Shown in pieces: positions 48,340-61,737 of a stretch of DNA of 64,000 bases; position 1 is the first letter of the stretch; every line of letters starts with the position of its first letter. The notes beneath the pieces were generated by a model that was not told where the DNA came from, did not search any database, and worked only from the letters and a program-made list of their open reading frames with translations. A program made the translations under genes and the position numbers. The DNA lies in NCBI GenBank assembly GCA_946699065.1, contig CAMPDV010000540.1, forward strand, positions 1-64,000, read 5' to 3'. Source of the stretch: Loxodes magnus (Eukaryota > Ciliophora > Karyorelictea > Loxodida > Loxodidae).

Positions 48340-50030
48340 AAATATCTATATGATAAAAGCTTATTTCCAATGTAGCTTTAAACATGTTAGGTTACTGATG
48401 GAAAAAATCCAAAAAACTTATTTATCCAATTTAAAAAACTAAAGCAAATACCTTTTAGCATAAAAAAGGGTACAAATTAGGATTTAAATATAAAAGCTTT
48501 CTATTCAATCTTAGATTTAATTTCTATAACTAATAGCAATATATAATATAAAAAAACATCCTACAACCTTAGTCAAATAACAATACTCTTAATATAATGA
48601 AAGTGACTAATAAATAGAAATTAATTAATTAGCTAAGCATTGTATTTATTATTTAAACGAAAAAGAATATACTTGATTAAATAATTTTTAGATCTATTTT
48701 AGTTGTAAAAATTACTAAAATAAATTAATTAAACTAGATAAACTTTTTTCTTAGTTTCTAGTTATAATAAATAAAATAAGCAGTTTAATAATTATTTCTG
48801 CTCTTTGAAATATGAATTAATAGAGAATAACTAGAATCTCATATATTTCTCATCTTATCAATACAAATTATCCTTGTCCTACTGGCTCTATTTAAGTTAG
48901 AAATACTTACTCTAATTTTAAAAAATACTAAGAAGATTGAACTTAGAGTCTCTCTTTAGTGTAAAATGTAAATAATGATCTTAATAGCTTTTTTAATAAC
49001 TATCTGATTAAAGAGTTTGAAATATGCTTCAAATATTAAATAGAGATATGAATTAAGAAAGTGCATCCATTTATACCTTTAGTTATAATTATATAATCTC
49101 AAACTTATTTAGTAACTAAAGCTATTAATTCCCTAATCCCTTCATAGTTAACTATAATCCTTTTATTTATGGTACTGACTAACTTTCTTTTTTGTGTTTT
49201 AGAGTATAAAATGCAGGAAGGATATACCTTCTTATTTATTAAATTGGGAAATAAAGGATTATTTATTTAGGTTATAGTTTAGTAGTAATAGATATTGTCT
49301 ATCTAACTTGCTAGCTTAAGAGTAAGTTATACACTTCTCTATTTTTAGTCTAACTTAAGCAAGCTAAAAAATGCTTTAATGCTATTTATTTGTAAATAAT
49401 TAAATTAGTTATTTATAGGTTAAAAGATAGGAAATACTGAGCAAATAAGGTTTATCGATATTAAAAAGGACTAAAGTTAAATTGCTAGCTAGAAGATATA
49501 AGTAATTTTAAAGGTGATAAGTAGAAATAAGAACTATAGGATTGCTATAGATATGAATAAGCATGAGTTTATTAGAGAAATATTTGGAAGTGAAATAAGA
49601 ATATTAGAATATAATATATCCTATTACTAGTAATACTTATGAAATTAACTTCATAACCAATTTATTATCAATAGGCTACTATTAAGAAATCCCTAATTAG
49701 TTATAAAATAGTCAAGAAAGAGAATTACAACTCTCATATTATTATCTTAAAGTTAGTTTAGGAAAATAAGATTCCATGTTCATTAACATTCTTAAAGAAA
49801 GATCCAATTCATTAAGGAATGGCAAAAATTATTAGACTAGCTACAAAGTAAAAGCCACATAAAATTTATCAATCTAGCAAAATCATTTGATATTATAATC
49901 TTTCAACATAACTCATTAAATATTTCTAAAGCTTAGTAAATAAAAATAAATAAGGTAAAAGAATGTAAAAAGGAATATCACATATAAATAAATTAAATTT
50001 AAACTAAAAGAGTTTTTTAATCTTGTTTAC
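48340..50030. other. AT-rich region without recognisable gene
   Basis: About 1.7 kb of low-GC, low-complexity DNA between the long hypothetical gene and the LINE 3' end. Nothing supported. Confidence 0.5.
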
Positions 50031-50036
50031 ATCTCA

Positions 50037-51108
50037 TCATTTTTCTTTAATTAGTTCTTCTTTCTACTCATCTTTAGCTTCTTCCTTTTTTGCTTTCTCC
50101 ATTTCTAGAATCTCAAGTCTCCTTGTCATTAGCTTCTTATGAAATATTTTGATCTATAAGTTTAAATACTCCAATTTAGACCTTGAAAATTAGTTTAGAT
50201 ATTCTTGATCGTATAGTATAAGGCGCCTTTAAGTCATAATTTCCGATCTTTTCCGATAATAAATTCATTATATTAGAATAGTACACACATTTAAAGATAT
50301 GCTCGAAAGTTTCATACTCTCCACACATACAATAGGGATTTTCAATGGGGTAATGACGATCTTAAAGATCCTTACGGAAATTATAAGTTTAGGTTCTAAG
50401 TTTATATATAATGATAATTTCTCGTCTATACTATTTGTTTAATTTAGTATAAGTAATTTGTGGAAATTGTTAAAGATTACCAAATTATTCAGTATATACT
50501 TTAGCTGTTTTCATTCTCATAAATTTTTTAGTAGTTACTTTGTAGAAATATTGTTGTATTTTTTCTCTTACATGTTTAGTAAAAGTTTTAAGATTGGTAT
50601 TATTCTATTAATTCTGCAGATCGATATTATAAAGGTCTGATAATTGCTACACTTAATCGTAGTATTGAAATCCTTTTTTCCATATATTAATGAAAAGAGA
50701 GCCTATTGTTGATCTTGGAAAATCAGTACTTTCTTATTTAATTTTATGGTAGAATCTGAAGAATTTTATAGCCATAATGTGCTTAAAGGGTAATCAATTC
50801 AGGTCTATATAACATGATTCATTAAATGTTGAAGTTGCTACTTAAAAAGCTTTTCTTGAAATTAATCTCATGCTTGATTCTATTCTGTTCAGAACTCCAG
50901 TTACTCCTTTTTGAATACTTCATGGTACTAAGTCTCCTCCATATTCTGCTTTAGGTAATGTAAAAAATCTACATAAAGTTTTAAAATGTCAAGGAGTTAC
51001 ATTCTTATATCTCATCAGTTAAAAAACAGCTTTCTTCATTGCAGCTATATATTTGAATGCAGTTTCTTTGCAATAAGGATTTAAGTTCTTCTTCTAATGT
51101 AGAATAAC
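50037..51108 (-). mobile_element. 5'-truncated LINE (non-LTR retrotransposon) reverse transcriptase, C-terminal part
   Basis: The minus strand encodes the post-catalytic part of a LINE ORF2: KYIAAMKKAVFQLMRYKNVT then FFTLPKAEYGGDL (the region after the RT fingers/palm, where LINEs have a conserved YG), NRIESSMRLISRKAF, DLNWLPFKHIMAIKFF, RREIIIIYKLRTQTYNFRK, and the C-terminal finger YCMCGEYETFEHIFKC, typical of LINE ORF2 ends. A Glu/Lys-rich tail (EKAKKEEAKDEQKEELIKEK) ends in two consecutive TGA (50034-50039). One frame change precedes the tail. The catalytic YxDD part is missing: the element is cut off within 5 bp of the duplication boundary at 51112. Confidence 0.85.
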
Positions 51109-54100
51109 TCCTTTATATGGTAATTTTATAGTTAAAGTTTGATTATATTTAGCATGTATAAATAAATTTAGTTTATCTCATATTTAGATAGATATTCTAG
51201 GTTTTAGAATTTAAATAGGTTTGGTTTAAATATAGTAAGGTTTTAATTTAAGTTAAGAAAGCATTTTAGTAAATAAAGGTAGAATATATAATTAACTAAG
51301 AGGTTATTATTTGATAAGGTTTATTACTATTAATATATTAAAGCAAACAGCTTCTACTATCTATTTATTAATAAATACTTTATAAATAAGCAGATGATAT
51401 AGCTAATTCAATTATTAAATACCAAGATAATTCAATTATTTGTTATAAGTACCACAGCTATAGATATAATAAAAGCTATTGCCTTTCTTTTTTACAATAA
51501 ATAAACAAGCTACAGCTACTTAATTAGATTTTAGCTTATAGATGATTATGAAAGCCTATTAAATAAATAATAATTTGAAGGCTTAAAAAGAGTGAATTAG
51601 TTTAAAGTTTATTGATTATAATAAGTATAGCTGGTATTTTAAAAGATACTATTACTTTTGTTTACTAGTTTGCTTCATTTAAACCAACTATTATATTCTT
51701 TATTTTATACTATTGATAGAGAAATAATCATTAGTTTAAATTAAAATTTGGGGCAATCCTTTAAGTTTTAAATAGATAAATGAACCCTAAAAAGAATATA
51801 GACTCAAACAAGTTGAATTAAATTAGATATTGCAAAGGATTTTTAAGTTCTACACTTAGATTGGTTGTATTATAAGAACATGATTAGTAGTAACTAATAA
51901 AAAGAACTAAGAAATATAATAAAGTTAAAGATAAAATAATAGTTCTATAATAAATGTAAATGCATATATATAAATAATTAGTTAAACATCTAATTCTATT
52001 AACTTACTATATTTCATATTATATTTCTATTATTATTCAAATATTCCTACCATTGTAATCATCAAGATAAATATGTATCAAACTATATTATAATTAAAAT
52101 ATATCAATAGTTCATAAGTAAATTTACCTATTATTCAAATTACCTTAGAGATCAACTATTAATATCAGACAAATAGTATAACCTTATATTAGATAAACCA
52201 TACTAACTTATTCAAGGTAAACAGATGCTAAATCAGATTATTTATAAACTGAACGTAATTATTAATATAGTAAAGCTTTGTTTTATCTTTAGTATATTAC
52301 TAATAATAGGTTAAAAGAAGCTTTAATATTAGGGATATATTTAATTTAATTCTTTATATTTTAGTAAATTGCTTATATAAATTTAGAAGTTCCTTTATTA
52401 ATTATTGCTCTTAATGATTATTAGTTAATTTTCTTATTTAATTTATTAATTAGAATAGATAATAGAACATATTAATTATTTAGAAATCTCTAATAATATC
52501 TGTTGAAGTATAAAATATTTATTGTTCCTTATTTATTTTTATTGTTCTACCAAACTTTATAAAATAATAAATTAATACCAGAGTATTTATACTAGGATAT
52601 TAACTTCCTTATAAATATTATGCAGTTTTTAGCATCTTAATTATTAAGCCTTAATTAACTTTAACTAGCTTTTATAAATTTATAATTGAGAAAAATTTAA
52701 TTAGAAAGCAACTAGAATAGTACACAGTTTATATATCATTATTGATGTATTCTTTATCTCTTTAATAATAATATTTTTATTTATAGTTCATGGCTTTTTT
52801 ATTTATATCTAAGAAACTAACACTTAAAAATAAAAATTTAAATGTATTTATAATTTAAAGCTAGCAACTAAAACGATTCACTAAGAAGTAAAGATACTAG
52901 CTTTACAATACTTTCTCTCACTCTTTCCTTCTTTCATTAAATAAAAATTTATTAAGAATGTCCCTACAATAAGTATGATAGCATAGTCTTCCTAAAATTG
53001 CTTTACTATCATTTCTTCTTCTACATTTAGTATATTCATCTGTTCTAATTATTTTTATAAATCTAGGTTTAAAGGTTAAAATTAATTATCTTAATTTTGT
53101 TTACTAAAATTTTAGTTAAAAAGAATAAATTTATAGAGGATATAAGCAAAAAGTGTTAATAAGAACAAAAGTTAATTAAAGAAAAAGGTTTAGTAAGGAA
53201 ATAAAATACATTGGTTACAATTAATCAGTAGTAAAAGATAATCTAAAGCTATTATTTAATTAAGCTGTAAACATTTAATTATTTATCTTTATAAGTAAAA
53301 TTTTCTAATTACTTAGATATATTTAGTGAGCAACAATAGTGTTTAGTATATTGAAGATATAAGAAACTAAAATAATTTTTAATTTTAAGAAAATAAAAGT
53401 TTATCATTGATATTAATAAAGCAAACTAGCATATAACTAACTCATTGGAATTTTATCCCTTATATCTAGTTTATTTATATAGCTTTAGAATATAAGCTTA
53501 TTTAACAAATTAGAATAATTATTATACCCTTCTTAGATTTGTATGTTTAAGCTGAATCTCTTTTATGATTTAACTAAATTATAGATATACTTTTATATTA
53601 GTTAGTTTTATTTTAGGTATTAAAAAGCAGGATTTATAATTTTTCAGGCTTTAGAAAATCCTAATAAATCTTTAAAAATATTGAAAGCTATAAGGTAATC
53701 AATTTACCTTAAGAATAGGTTATTTCATGCTAAATTGATTAAGATAATTCAAAAACTTCATTGAGTATACTGAATTTAATTCCTTATTATTAGAATATAT
53801 CTCAAATAATAAAGATAGTGCTTACACTATTTTTAAATAAAATATTAGCTATCTAAATATTTCTTAGTTATATTAAAGGATTTTAAGAACTTAAAAGAAA
53901 CTATTAAGATTTATGAATCTTAGATATTAATTAAATAGCTAAGCACTTTGATAGCTAATCAAATAAAGTCTATTACAATTTTATTTAACAGCTATAAAAT
54001 CTTTATTTGTCTGATTTATAAGAATATTCTTCAAAAGTATTTTAGTTAAATAAATCAATGTTCTTAGTTAATTTCATGTTGAAATAACTTAATAATTTAA

Positions 54101-54377
54101 TTAAATTGAAGTAGCTTAAGAAAATCAAGTGATATAAATATAAATTTGCTTTAATTATTAATAAATTATTTCAGCTAAAAGCTGACTAGAATATATTCAC
54201 AAACATAATTGTATAAACATTAAGTATTTTCTTATTAATTATAATGCTTGTATAGTTCTCATTTATAGCTATTTAATTTATAAAATTAAGCTTTATTTTA
54301 AATTATATCTTCAGCTTTAGCTTTAAGAAGTTATCGTTAACTATAATTAAATTATTTTTTTTTTTAAGCAGCCAAAA

Positions 54378-56504
54378 ATGTCTATCCTTATTATTTGTCT
54401 CTTGCTTTCACTATCTTAAGCTTAATGAAGATAATTCCCAGAAAGTTCTACTCCTCCAACAAGACGCTATTTATTTTACGGAGTATATAGTTAGAAGCAA
54501 AACTTTGTTTCAATTTCTATGGGAAAGGGAGATAAAGACATAATTTTCAATGATGTTTGATGGCTTGATTTAGCATAAAATTATTTATATTTAATACCAG
54601 TATCAAGCTAAGTAAATCCTGAAGCTAGATTCTTAGGCATTTCTTAATGAGTAGAAAATTAAGAAATTATGATTATATTTGGAGGATAATCAGCATATGG
54701 CATTCATAACGATTTATGATCCTTCTCTATTCAAAATTATGAATGAAAAAAAAATTACTTAAGGTAAAAAGCCACTTCCCAGAACAGGACATACTTCAGA
54801 TCTAGTATAGCAGGAAGATGGAAGCTACCTTCTATATATCTTTGGAGGAAACACATATGATGGATAAGTAAATGACGTTTGAGTTTATAATTCTTAACTT
54901 AATAAGTGAACAGAATTGAATACAACAGGAGATTCTCCTCCTGAATAAAATAAAGCTCAAATTTTTTACGATGATAACGAACTGATTGTCGTAGGCTCGG
55001 GAGCAGTAAAAGATGAAAACATGTATATCTTAAATTTAGCAAGCTTAGTTTGAAGAAAAATGGATTAAAATAATTCATCTTAATCATAATACTTTGCTTC
55101 GAGTTGCTTAGATAAAAAGAATAAAAGGATATACAGAGTTTCAGAATTATCTGATAATTTATTAGATAATGTTGGAGAATTGTTAGAACTTGACTACTCA
55201 AATCACGACAATTTTATCTGAAAGCTATTAGATGTTTAAAATTGAGATTATTTCAAAAGAGATTCCTTTTACACAGCATGTAGTGATGAAAAAATTTGGA
55301 TGATAGGAGGCAGATCTTAGACGGGTATTAAAAACGATGTGATTTGTTTAGACTTGTAAAAACCAAAATTAGAGTGAGAAATAATCTAGGATAGTATCGA
55401 TTTTCCCGAACCTGTGCCTACCACACTATGAATGTAATCTCTGGAAGTGCCTATGTGTTTGGAGGTATAAACTCAGAATAATAGTTACTTAACAGTATTT
55501 GGAAGCTAGACTTAGAAAATTGGATGTGGTAGTAAGTTCAGGTATTTGATCCTTGCCGCAGGAAATATTCGGGCATATTGCTGCTCAGAATGGAAATTTT
55601 TTGACAATATGGGGCGTTAAGGAAATTCAGAAATGTTAAATGATATGTACAAGTTCAATACAATTAGTAGAACGTGAGAATAAGTCTCTCAAAAAAGTCC
55701 TCTAACTCCAAGAAAATTTGCCTGTGGTACAATGGTTGGAAAACATTTCTACATGTTTGGTGGATAAACCATCTCAGGAGAAACCAACTAACTAGAATAG
55801 TTAGACTTAGGATCCAGTGTATGACTACTTCTCAACAAAGACAAAAATTATCCTAGAAAACTTATACACTGTAACCTTCATGAATATGAAAACGTTCTAT
55901 ACATTTCACTAGGCACAAATTTACAGGATTCCGATAATCCATATATTTATTCTTACGATCTCTAAACATTCCAATTTCGAGAAGATTGAGTAGTATTAGA
56001 GAATTGAGGAATAACTGCATTTAGTGCAGTTGATAATTTTATGGCCATTTACGGAGGACTGAGCTGAGGATTATTTCCCTATAATGATATGATACTAATA
56101 GATTTAGAATAAAAAAGGATACTAAAGCTATCGAAGCTAGTGATTAAATGAATTAAGTATGGGGTCATACCATGATTTATTATAAGAGAATGTTAATGTA
56201 CTTTGGAGGAGTTTTTATCTAAGGAGGTTTTAGTGTAACCAAAAAATCCATAAACTAATTTTGAATTTACGATATTCCTCGGCATTGTAGTCCTAACTTA
56301 ACTTTATGTGGATGGCCTTGTAGCTATGGAACTTATGAAGATGAAAACGGAGAATGTTAGCTTTGTCCTCGTGGTACTTATACGAAATAAAGTAACAATA
56401 TTCAATATTTACTTACCTTCTATGTCTTAACAATATTAAATCTTTACTTACTAGCTATGTAGTTAACAATATTCAATTTTTACTTACCTATATTAAAATT
56501 TTGA
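54378..56504 (+). CDS. Secreted or membrane kelch-repeat protein, copy B
   Basis: ATG 54378 opens a signal peptide (MSILIICLLLSLSQAQW). Kelch blades follow as in copy A (MIIFGGQSAYGIHNDLW; YIFGGNTYDGQVNDVWVY; FYMFGGQTISGETN), then a Cys-rich segment (HCSPNLTLCGWPC; GECQLCPRGTY) like those of ciliate surface proteins, and a hydrophobic C-terminus of three 12-residue repeats ending LKF-TGA at 56502. Total 709 codons with no net frame change, but blades lie in different frames around the A9 tract near 54758 and at about 55425, 55548 and 55615. TGA is Trp in nearly all blades; at 55794 the blade Trp has become Glu. Probably a cell-surface or secreted propeller protein. Confidence 0.75.
56396..56495 (+). 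repeat. 36-bp minisatellite, 3 units (copy B)
   Basis: Three units coding for the hydrophobic C-terminal repeats (LTILNLYLLAMQ and variants) of the kelch protein; one unit fewer than in copy A. Confidence 0.8.
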
Positions 56505-56529
56505 AATGTGTCGTACTTCCTATAATAAG

Positions 56530-58511
56530 ATTTATTATAATTTAAACTTATCATCTATATATCATTTTTAAATTCAAACTTTAACTCACTCCAATACATT
56601 TAGAGCTATTAACCATCCACGATCTATAAACATTGTATCGTCTAAAAACCATATTCTAATTTATTGTTATTCTTAAAGATGTCCAATGACCATTATTTTA
56701 AATTAGTTTATTTTTCTATCATATTCTTTAGTTATCAGATAGTGTATCTTATTTAACTGTAAGATTCACAGATTTATTATTAGGTGATATTATCGATATT
56801 TATATTTCTTATTTTACGACCTTTGTCGATTAAGATTAGGAAGCTTACTCTTAGATATTTTAAACACTCTAGAATTATTGATTTTACTTATCCTAAAGAA
56901 CTTAAACTAACTCTTATTGCTAGACTTACTACTGACTATATTAAGCTTATATTTACTTACTCAGAAACTCACTTAACTAACACGTAAGCTATTATCTTTC
57001 CTCCAATAAATTTTGAATCTATTTTTCAAAATTAGATCTCTCCTATTATAAACTCTTAATTTACTAGCTTAACTCCTGATTCCATGACATATTATTATTG
57101 CTAGCCTTAGTAAGTGCATTCAAACTATTCTCTTATTGCCTATTTAACTCACTCAACTTATTCAACTAACCCCTTAAAAGATTATTATCATTTTTTTAAA
57201 GTTCAAGCTAACTCTCCAACTCTCTTATTCTGCTCTCTTTCTATAAATTTAATTTTTCATACTACTACTATATAGTGAGATTCCTCTATTCCTTCTCTTT
57301 GTCTAAAGTAACTGCTTTATTTGCAATTAATATTAAAGACCCTGAATTGATAAATGTTTTATTTATTATTTCAATTCCTTAAACTTATTTTTATAGTCTT
57401 ATAACTAGAAGTTATTTTGTTTCAAGATAGTATTTTACTGCTAGAGCATTCTCTCTCGTTATATCTCTTGATCCTCTATTTCTTGCTAGTTATGAGATAT
57501 TTGTTCTCTTAAGCCATTCAACACCAAATCCTACTCTTTAATAACTTAAAGTAACTTTTAGATTTATTCTTTACTTTCCTTATTAGCACTCTCATAATAT
57601 TAAGCCTACAACTAACTCTCCTTTCATAAAAGTTATATAGTTCTTTAAAAGGATTATATCTATACTCTCTATCTAGCATGCAATTCCTATTCTAAACCAA
57701 ACTAACTCCCTTTCATCATCTTTTAAAAAACTTAAGCTTCCATATTCTAAGGTATAAGAATAGCTTAATATTAAGAATATTTTTATTCTTCATTTATTTG
57801 ATTTTCTTAAAGCTATACTTCCAATCTCTCTAATTAATTCTTCTTTATCTCACATTACTATATAGTGGTCTATTACATTTATCCGATACTCTCTACTTAC
57901 TTACTCATCTCAAAAATATTATTTTAACTTATTTCCTACCTACTCTATTCGCCTTTCTCCTATACTCTTATCACCAACTCCTCACATGCTTACTCTAAAC
58001 TTCTCTTGATATTATCATAGATCTATACTATATATTTTATATTTATCATATAATCTTAAGCCAACTACATTTATCATTAGCCTAAGACAGAAGAATATTG
58101 ATTCAACCTCTCTTTCATAGCACTCAAAGTCATTTACATTCGAACTTACATAATAGGAACGATTTCCTCTTATCTACCACATTGATGCTTCTTATGAGAA
58201 TTCCATTGGCATTTTTCACATATTAATATACTGTCACTCAGACAATAAAAAGCTAGAATCTCATTATGCTCTTAACATATATTCAGTAAGTTTTATTTTG
58301 ACTCCTCTTAAAGATGTGAAACCTCCATTTCTAATTTTTCAATTGGTCTATAAGTGATGATGTTGTGCTTTTTACAATTAAACATCTATTAGATTTTGTA
58401 GAAGCTTTTCAAACATCTCTCACAAAGAATACATCCACAATCCAACTTTCTAGGCTTTCTAAACTCTTAGTTGAAGTCTTTTTCGCAAGCTTCGCATTTA
58501 GATGGTAGCAT
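56530..58511 (-). CDS. RING / B-box / coiled-coil (TRIM-like) protein, copy B
   Basis: Counterpart of 18500-20490, starting at 58511 with all RING and B-box ligands unchanged and only scattered substitutions. The same frame change is needed at the A7 tract (about 57193), so that break predates the duplication, is a shared assembly error, or marks an unrecognised intron. Confidence 0.8.
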
Positions 58512-59016
58512 TTTATTTTTGAATAGACTAAAAAGAAAGTAATTTTTGGTTTTAAGAGATTTAGATATGAAACTAAATAATAATCCTTTTAATTACTTAT
58601 AACTTAATAAATAGAAGAATAATTACTATTAAAATTAAAATATAAAATGGAAGAATTTTCCCTCTAAAATTTTAGATAATTTATAAATAATAAATATTAA
58701 GCCACAACTAAATATTTAATATAATCTTACAAACATGTAACATACTAATATATTAGTCAATTTTACATCACTACATTACTATATTTTATTTCAATAACTC
58801 ACTATCATTTATGCTAAATCAACCTAATAACCAAATATATTATCTAAAACATATACAAATATTTCAGCCAATTACTATTTAAATCCTATTTTTAATACCC
58901 TATACATCTCAACCTAATATACAAAATCTACAATATTATATAACCACCAACTCATCAAAAACTACTTCCTACATATTTACAGTCATCTCTGAAAACGCAA
59001 ATTAAACAAATTAATT

Positions 59017-61737
59017 ATGCAAATAAACCTACAACTTTATATCACCAAACTAGTAAACATAAAAATAAATTAGAATAGTTGCAAAATACCTAAATTACCT
59101 AGTACATAACTAAATTAATACGCTTGACACAATATCAAAGAAAGATATCATCATTACAGAATCTTAAATTAACCTATAATTACATCCAAGACTTCTCGTT
59201 TATCACCTAAAAGTAACTGAGAAACCTGATAGCTAATCATAACTAAGTTTAGCAAGTTTTCTGAAATGCTGATCTCTTAAAGTTGCTAGAAATTGATATT
59301 TCCTGAAATTAGTATAAACCTTGACTTTCCTTTAAAAAATAGACTTGCAATAGAACCTCTTTAATCGTAAATATTACCCATACTTAGAGTAGATACTAAA
59401 GCTCTAAGAATAGGTTAAGAGTTACTGATATTGGAAAAGTATGAGTAACAGAATAAAAAGCAAAAATATAAAGCAGCTAGCTAAAGGAATAAGGAAGAGA
59501 GATTATTATAAAATAGCATGGAAAAATAGAAACCTTAGATTGTTTTTATGTTGATGAAAAATACCATAAATTACAGTTAAGCTAGCAGGTTGGATAGATT
59601 GCTGGTCTTCTAGGTGGGGAAAGTGAAATAACAAGTTATTAAGAAAGCTCGTATGAAGAAATTAAAATACCTTTAAAAATGATTATAGGTATTTAAAAAA
59701 TGCTATTACCTCTAAAAGTAGAATATCAAGGTAAATTCTGGAGAAGTGCAAAATTCTTCTTAATTTCCTACATATTAGCTAAGATACATTTCATCCAAGA
59801 AAATCTGCATCTCACCTTATATTTATAAAGAATAAAAAAAGTATTATAATCTCTATAGCTACATGTATGAAAAAGCTTTATCATTATCATAGCTGAGAAA
59901 CAGAAATAAACAAACTTAAGAATAGCACGAAATAGCAGCTCTAAAGTAAGAAGAAGAGCTCAATGGAAAAAAGGTAATCCATTCGACATTTCTGAAAATA
60001 CTTCAAAGAATTAAAGTTATTCAGATTAGTCTAAATCTTAATTTCAGGGATTAATTTAAAGTACTAGTAATCAATAAAGTAGAAGCAGGTTTATTAATCA
60101 AGGAGTCTAAACTTAAGAATTTTTTAATGGCTATTTAAGATGAAAAATAGTCATCAAGAAGTAGAATTCTAAACAGATGTTTAACTGAAGATATTTAAAA
60201 AACTTAAAAAAGATCTGCTGCCTTTTTTATCTTCAGTCGGATATTTAAATAAAGGAAAGATATATTTCTGATAAACTTTCGGAGCAGAGAAATTTAAATG
60301 TACTCAACAGCTTTTTCAATCATGAAAAATAAATTAAGATACAGTAAATGAGTAAAAATAACTGAAAGCTAGTAAGGCAAAACAGCTAAAAATAAGGGAA
60401 ATAAATGTTGCTTTCCTTGGAGAAATAACTAACTGAAGTCTTTAAAGTTTGTCTGAAATTAACGAGTCATTAAAGGAATTAACTTTATAAGAGTAATATG
60501 GAGAGGTGACCAAAATGCTGTAAGTAAGTAGAAGCATCTTGAGGATAAATTTTTATCTCCCTTCAATTTTCCCTGCTTTCTATCTTCAGATCTGCTCAAA
60601 GACACTAGATAAAGTAAAATAATAAATTTAGTAAAATGCAAGAAAGATCAAGATATGAGCGATAGGTGGAACAGTAATCTAAGTAAAAGCGAAAAATAGT
60701 AAAATTAAATTAGTCTAAAGGATAAAAAAAGTAAGGTTACTCAAAAAATTTCTAATTAAAAAAACTTACAAATCCAATCTAATTTAGAAAGCTATTTAAG
60801 CTCTAATTTGCAAAGATAATAAGTAAGCAGAAAAGCCTCAAGTTTTAAAAAATCTACTATAATACTAGAATAAAAAGGAATCAAGCGACGCCAAATAATT
60901 ATAAGAATTTAGAGAATAAATCCGTTCCTCCTAATAACTTGAGCTAAGCATCTTAGAAATCAGGGTTATATACAAAGAAGAAAAGTGTAATAGATTAAAA
61001 GAATGATAAAAAAAAGAGGTTAATAGTAGAACTTAGCTCAAGAATATAAAATCAAACAAGAAAAGCCTAAGTGCAAAGTTCCTAGTTTACCTATATCAGA
61101 TAAAACTCCAAAAAACTGAAGCTATAAAGGATCAACAAATCACTTTAAAAGAAACTTCAGTGTCTAGAAAAATATCTAAAGCATATTGACTAAACGACGA
61201 AAGTAAGTACTTATACAGAAAGTACTAGAAAAGATTAAATTATTGAAGAAAAAATTAAAAAGCAGTTTTTTAAATAAAGGAAATTGAGATAATCTGCCAA
61301 GGAAAAAGGAAATAAAAGGGAAAAGAGCTGTCAAGGCCAAAGAGTAACATGTAAAAGAGTTTATATTAATCTGATTATTAATTCTAAAATTAGTATGTAA
61401 AGATATTTTAGAACTTTTTAAGATAGAAACAAAGTGACAATTACCATAATCATTTTTGAAAATCCGAAAAAAGAGATTAAACTAGTTCACTCAACAAAAA
61501 AAGAACCAAAGAAGATTTTAAACTCAGAGATACTTTTGAATAAAAGTGTTAACAGTTAGAATGAAAGGTGAAGTGGTTTCAATAAGCACGATAATCTAAT
61601 AGGACTACACATCAAATTTATAGAACATAATAAAACCTAATTCATGGACCAAAACGTGCTTAGACTAGAAAGATAATTTTCTCATTCTTAAAAGCTTAGG
61701 AATGAGTTAACCTAAATCTGAATAGCCATTTTCTTGA
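59017..61737 (+). CDS. Gln/Lys/Asn-rich hypothetical protein, copy B, uninterrupted (906 aa)
   Basis: Frame from ATG 59017 to TGA 61735-61737 is 907 codons with no net indel. Compared with copy A it has TGA-TAA for TGG-CAA at 60269-60274 and other synonymous TAA/CAA exchanges. It contains the empty target site of the G3 element at 61540-61552, showing that the insertion split codon 842 or thereabouts. The last 56 bp overlap the 3' end of the convergent membrane-protein gene. No known domain. Confidence 0.65.
61540..61552. other. Empty target site for gag-like retroposon G3
   Basis: Single copy of ATAAAAGTGTTAA with flanks identical to those of the insertion at 23522-24387. Confidence 0.9.
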
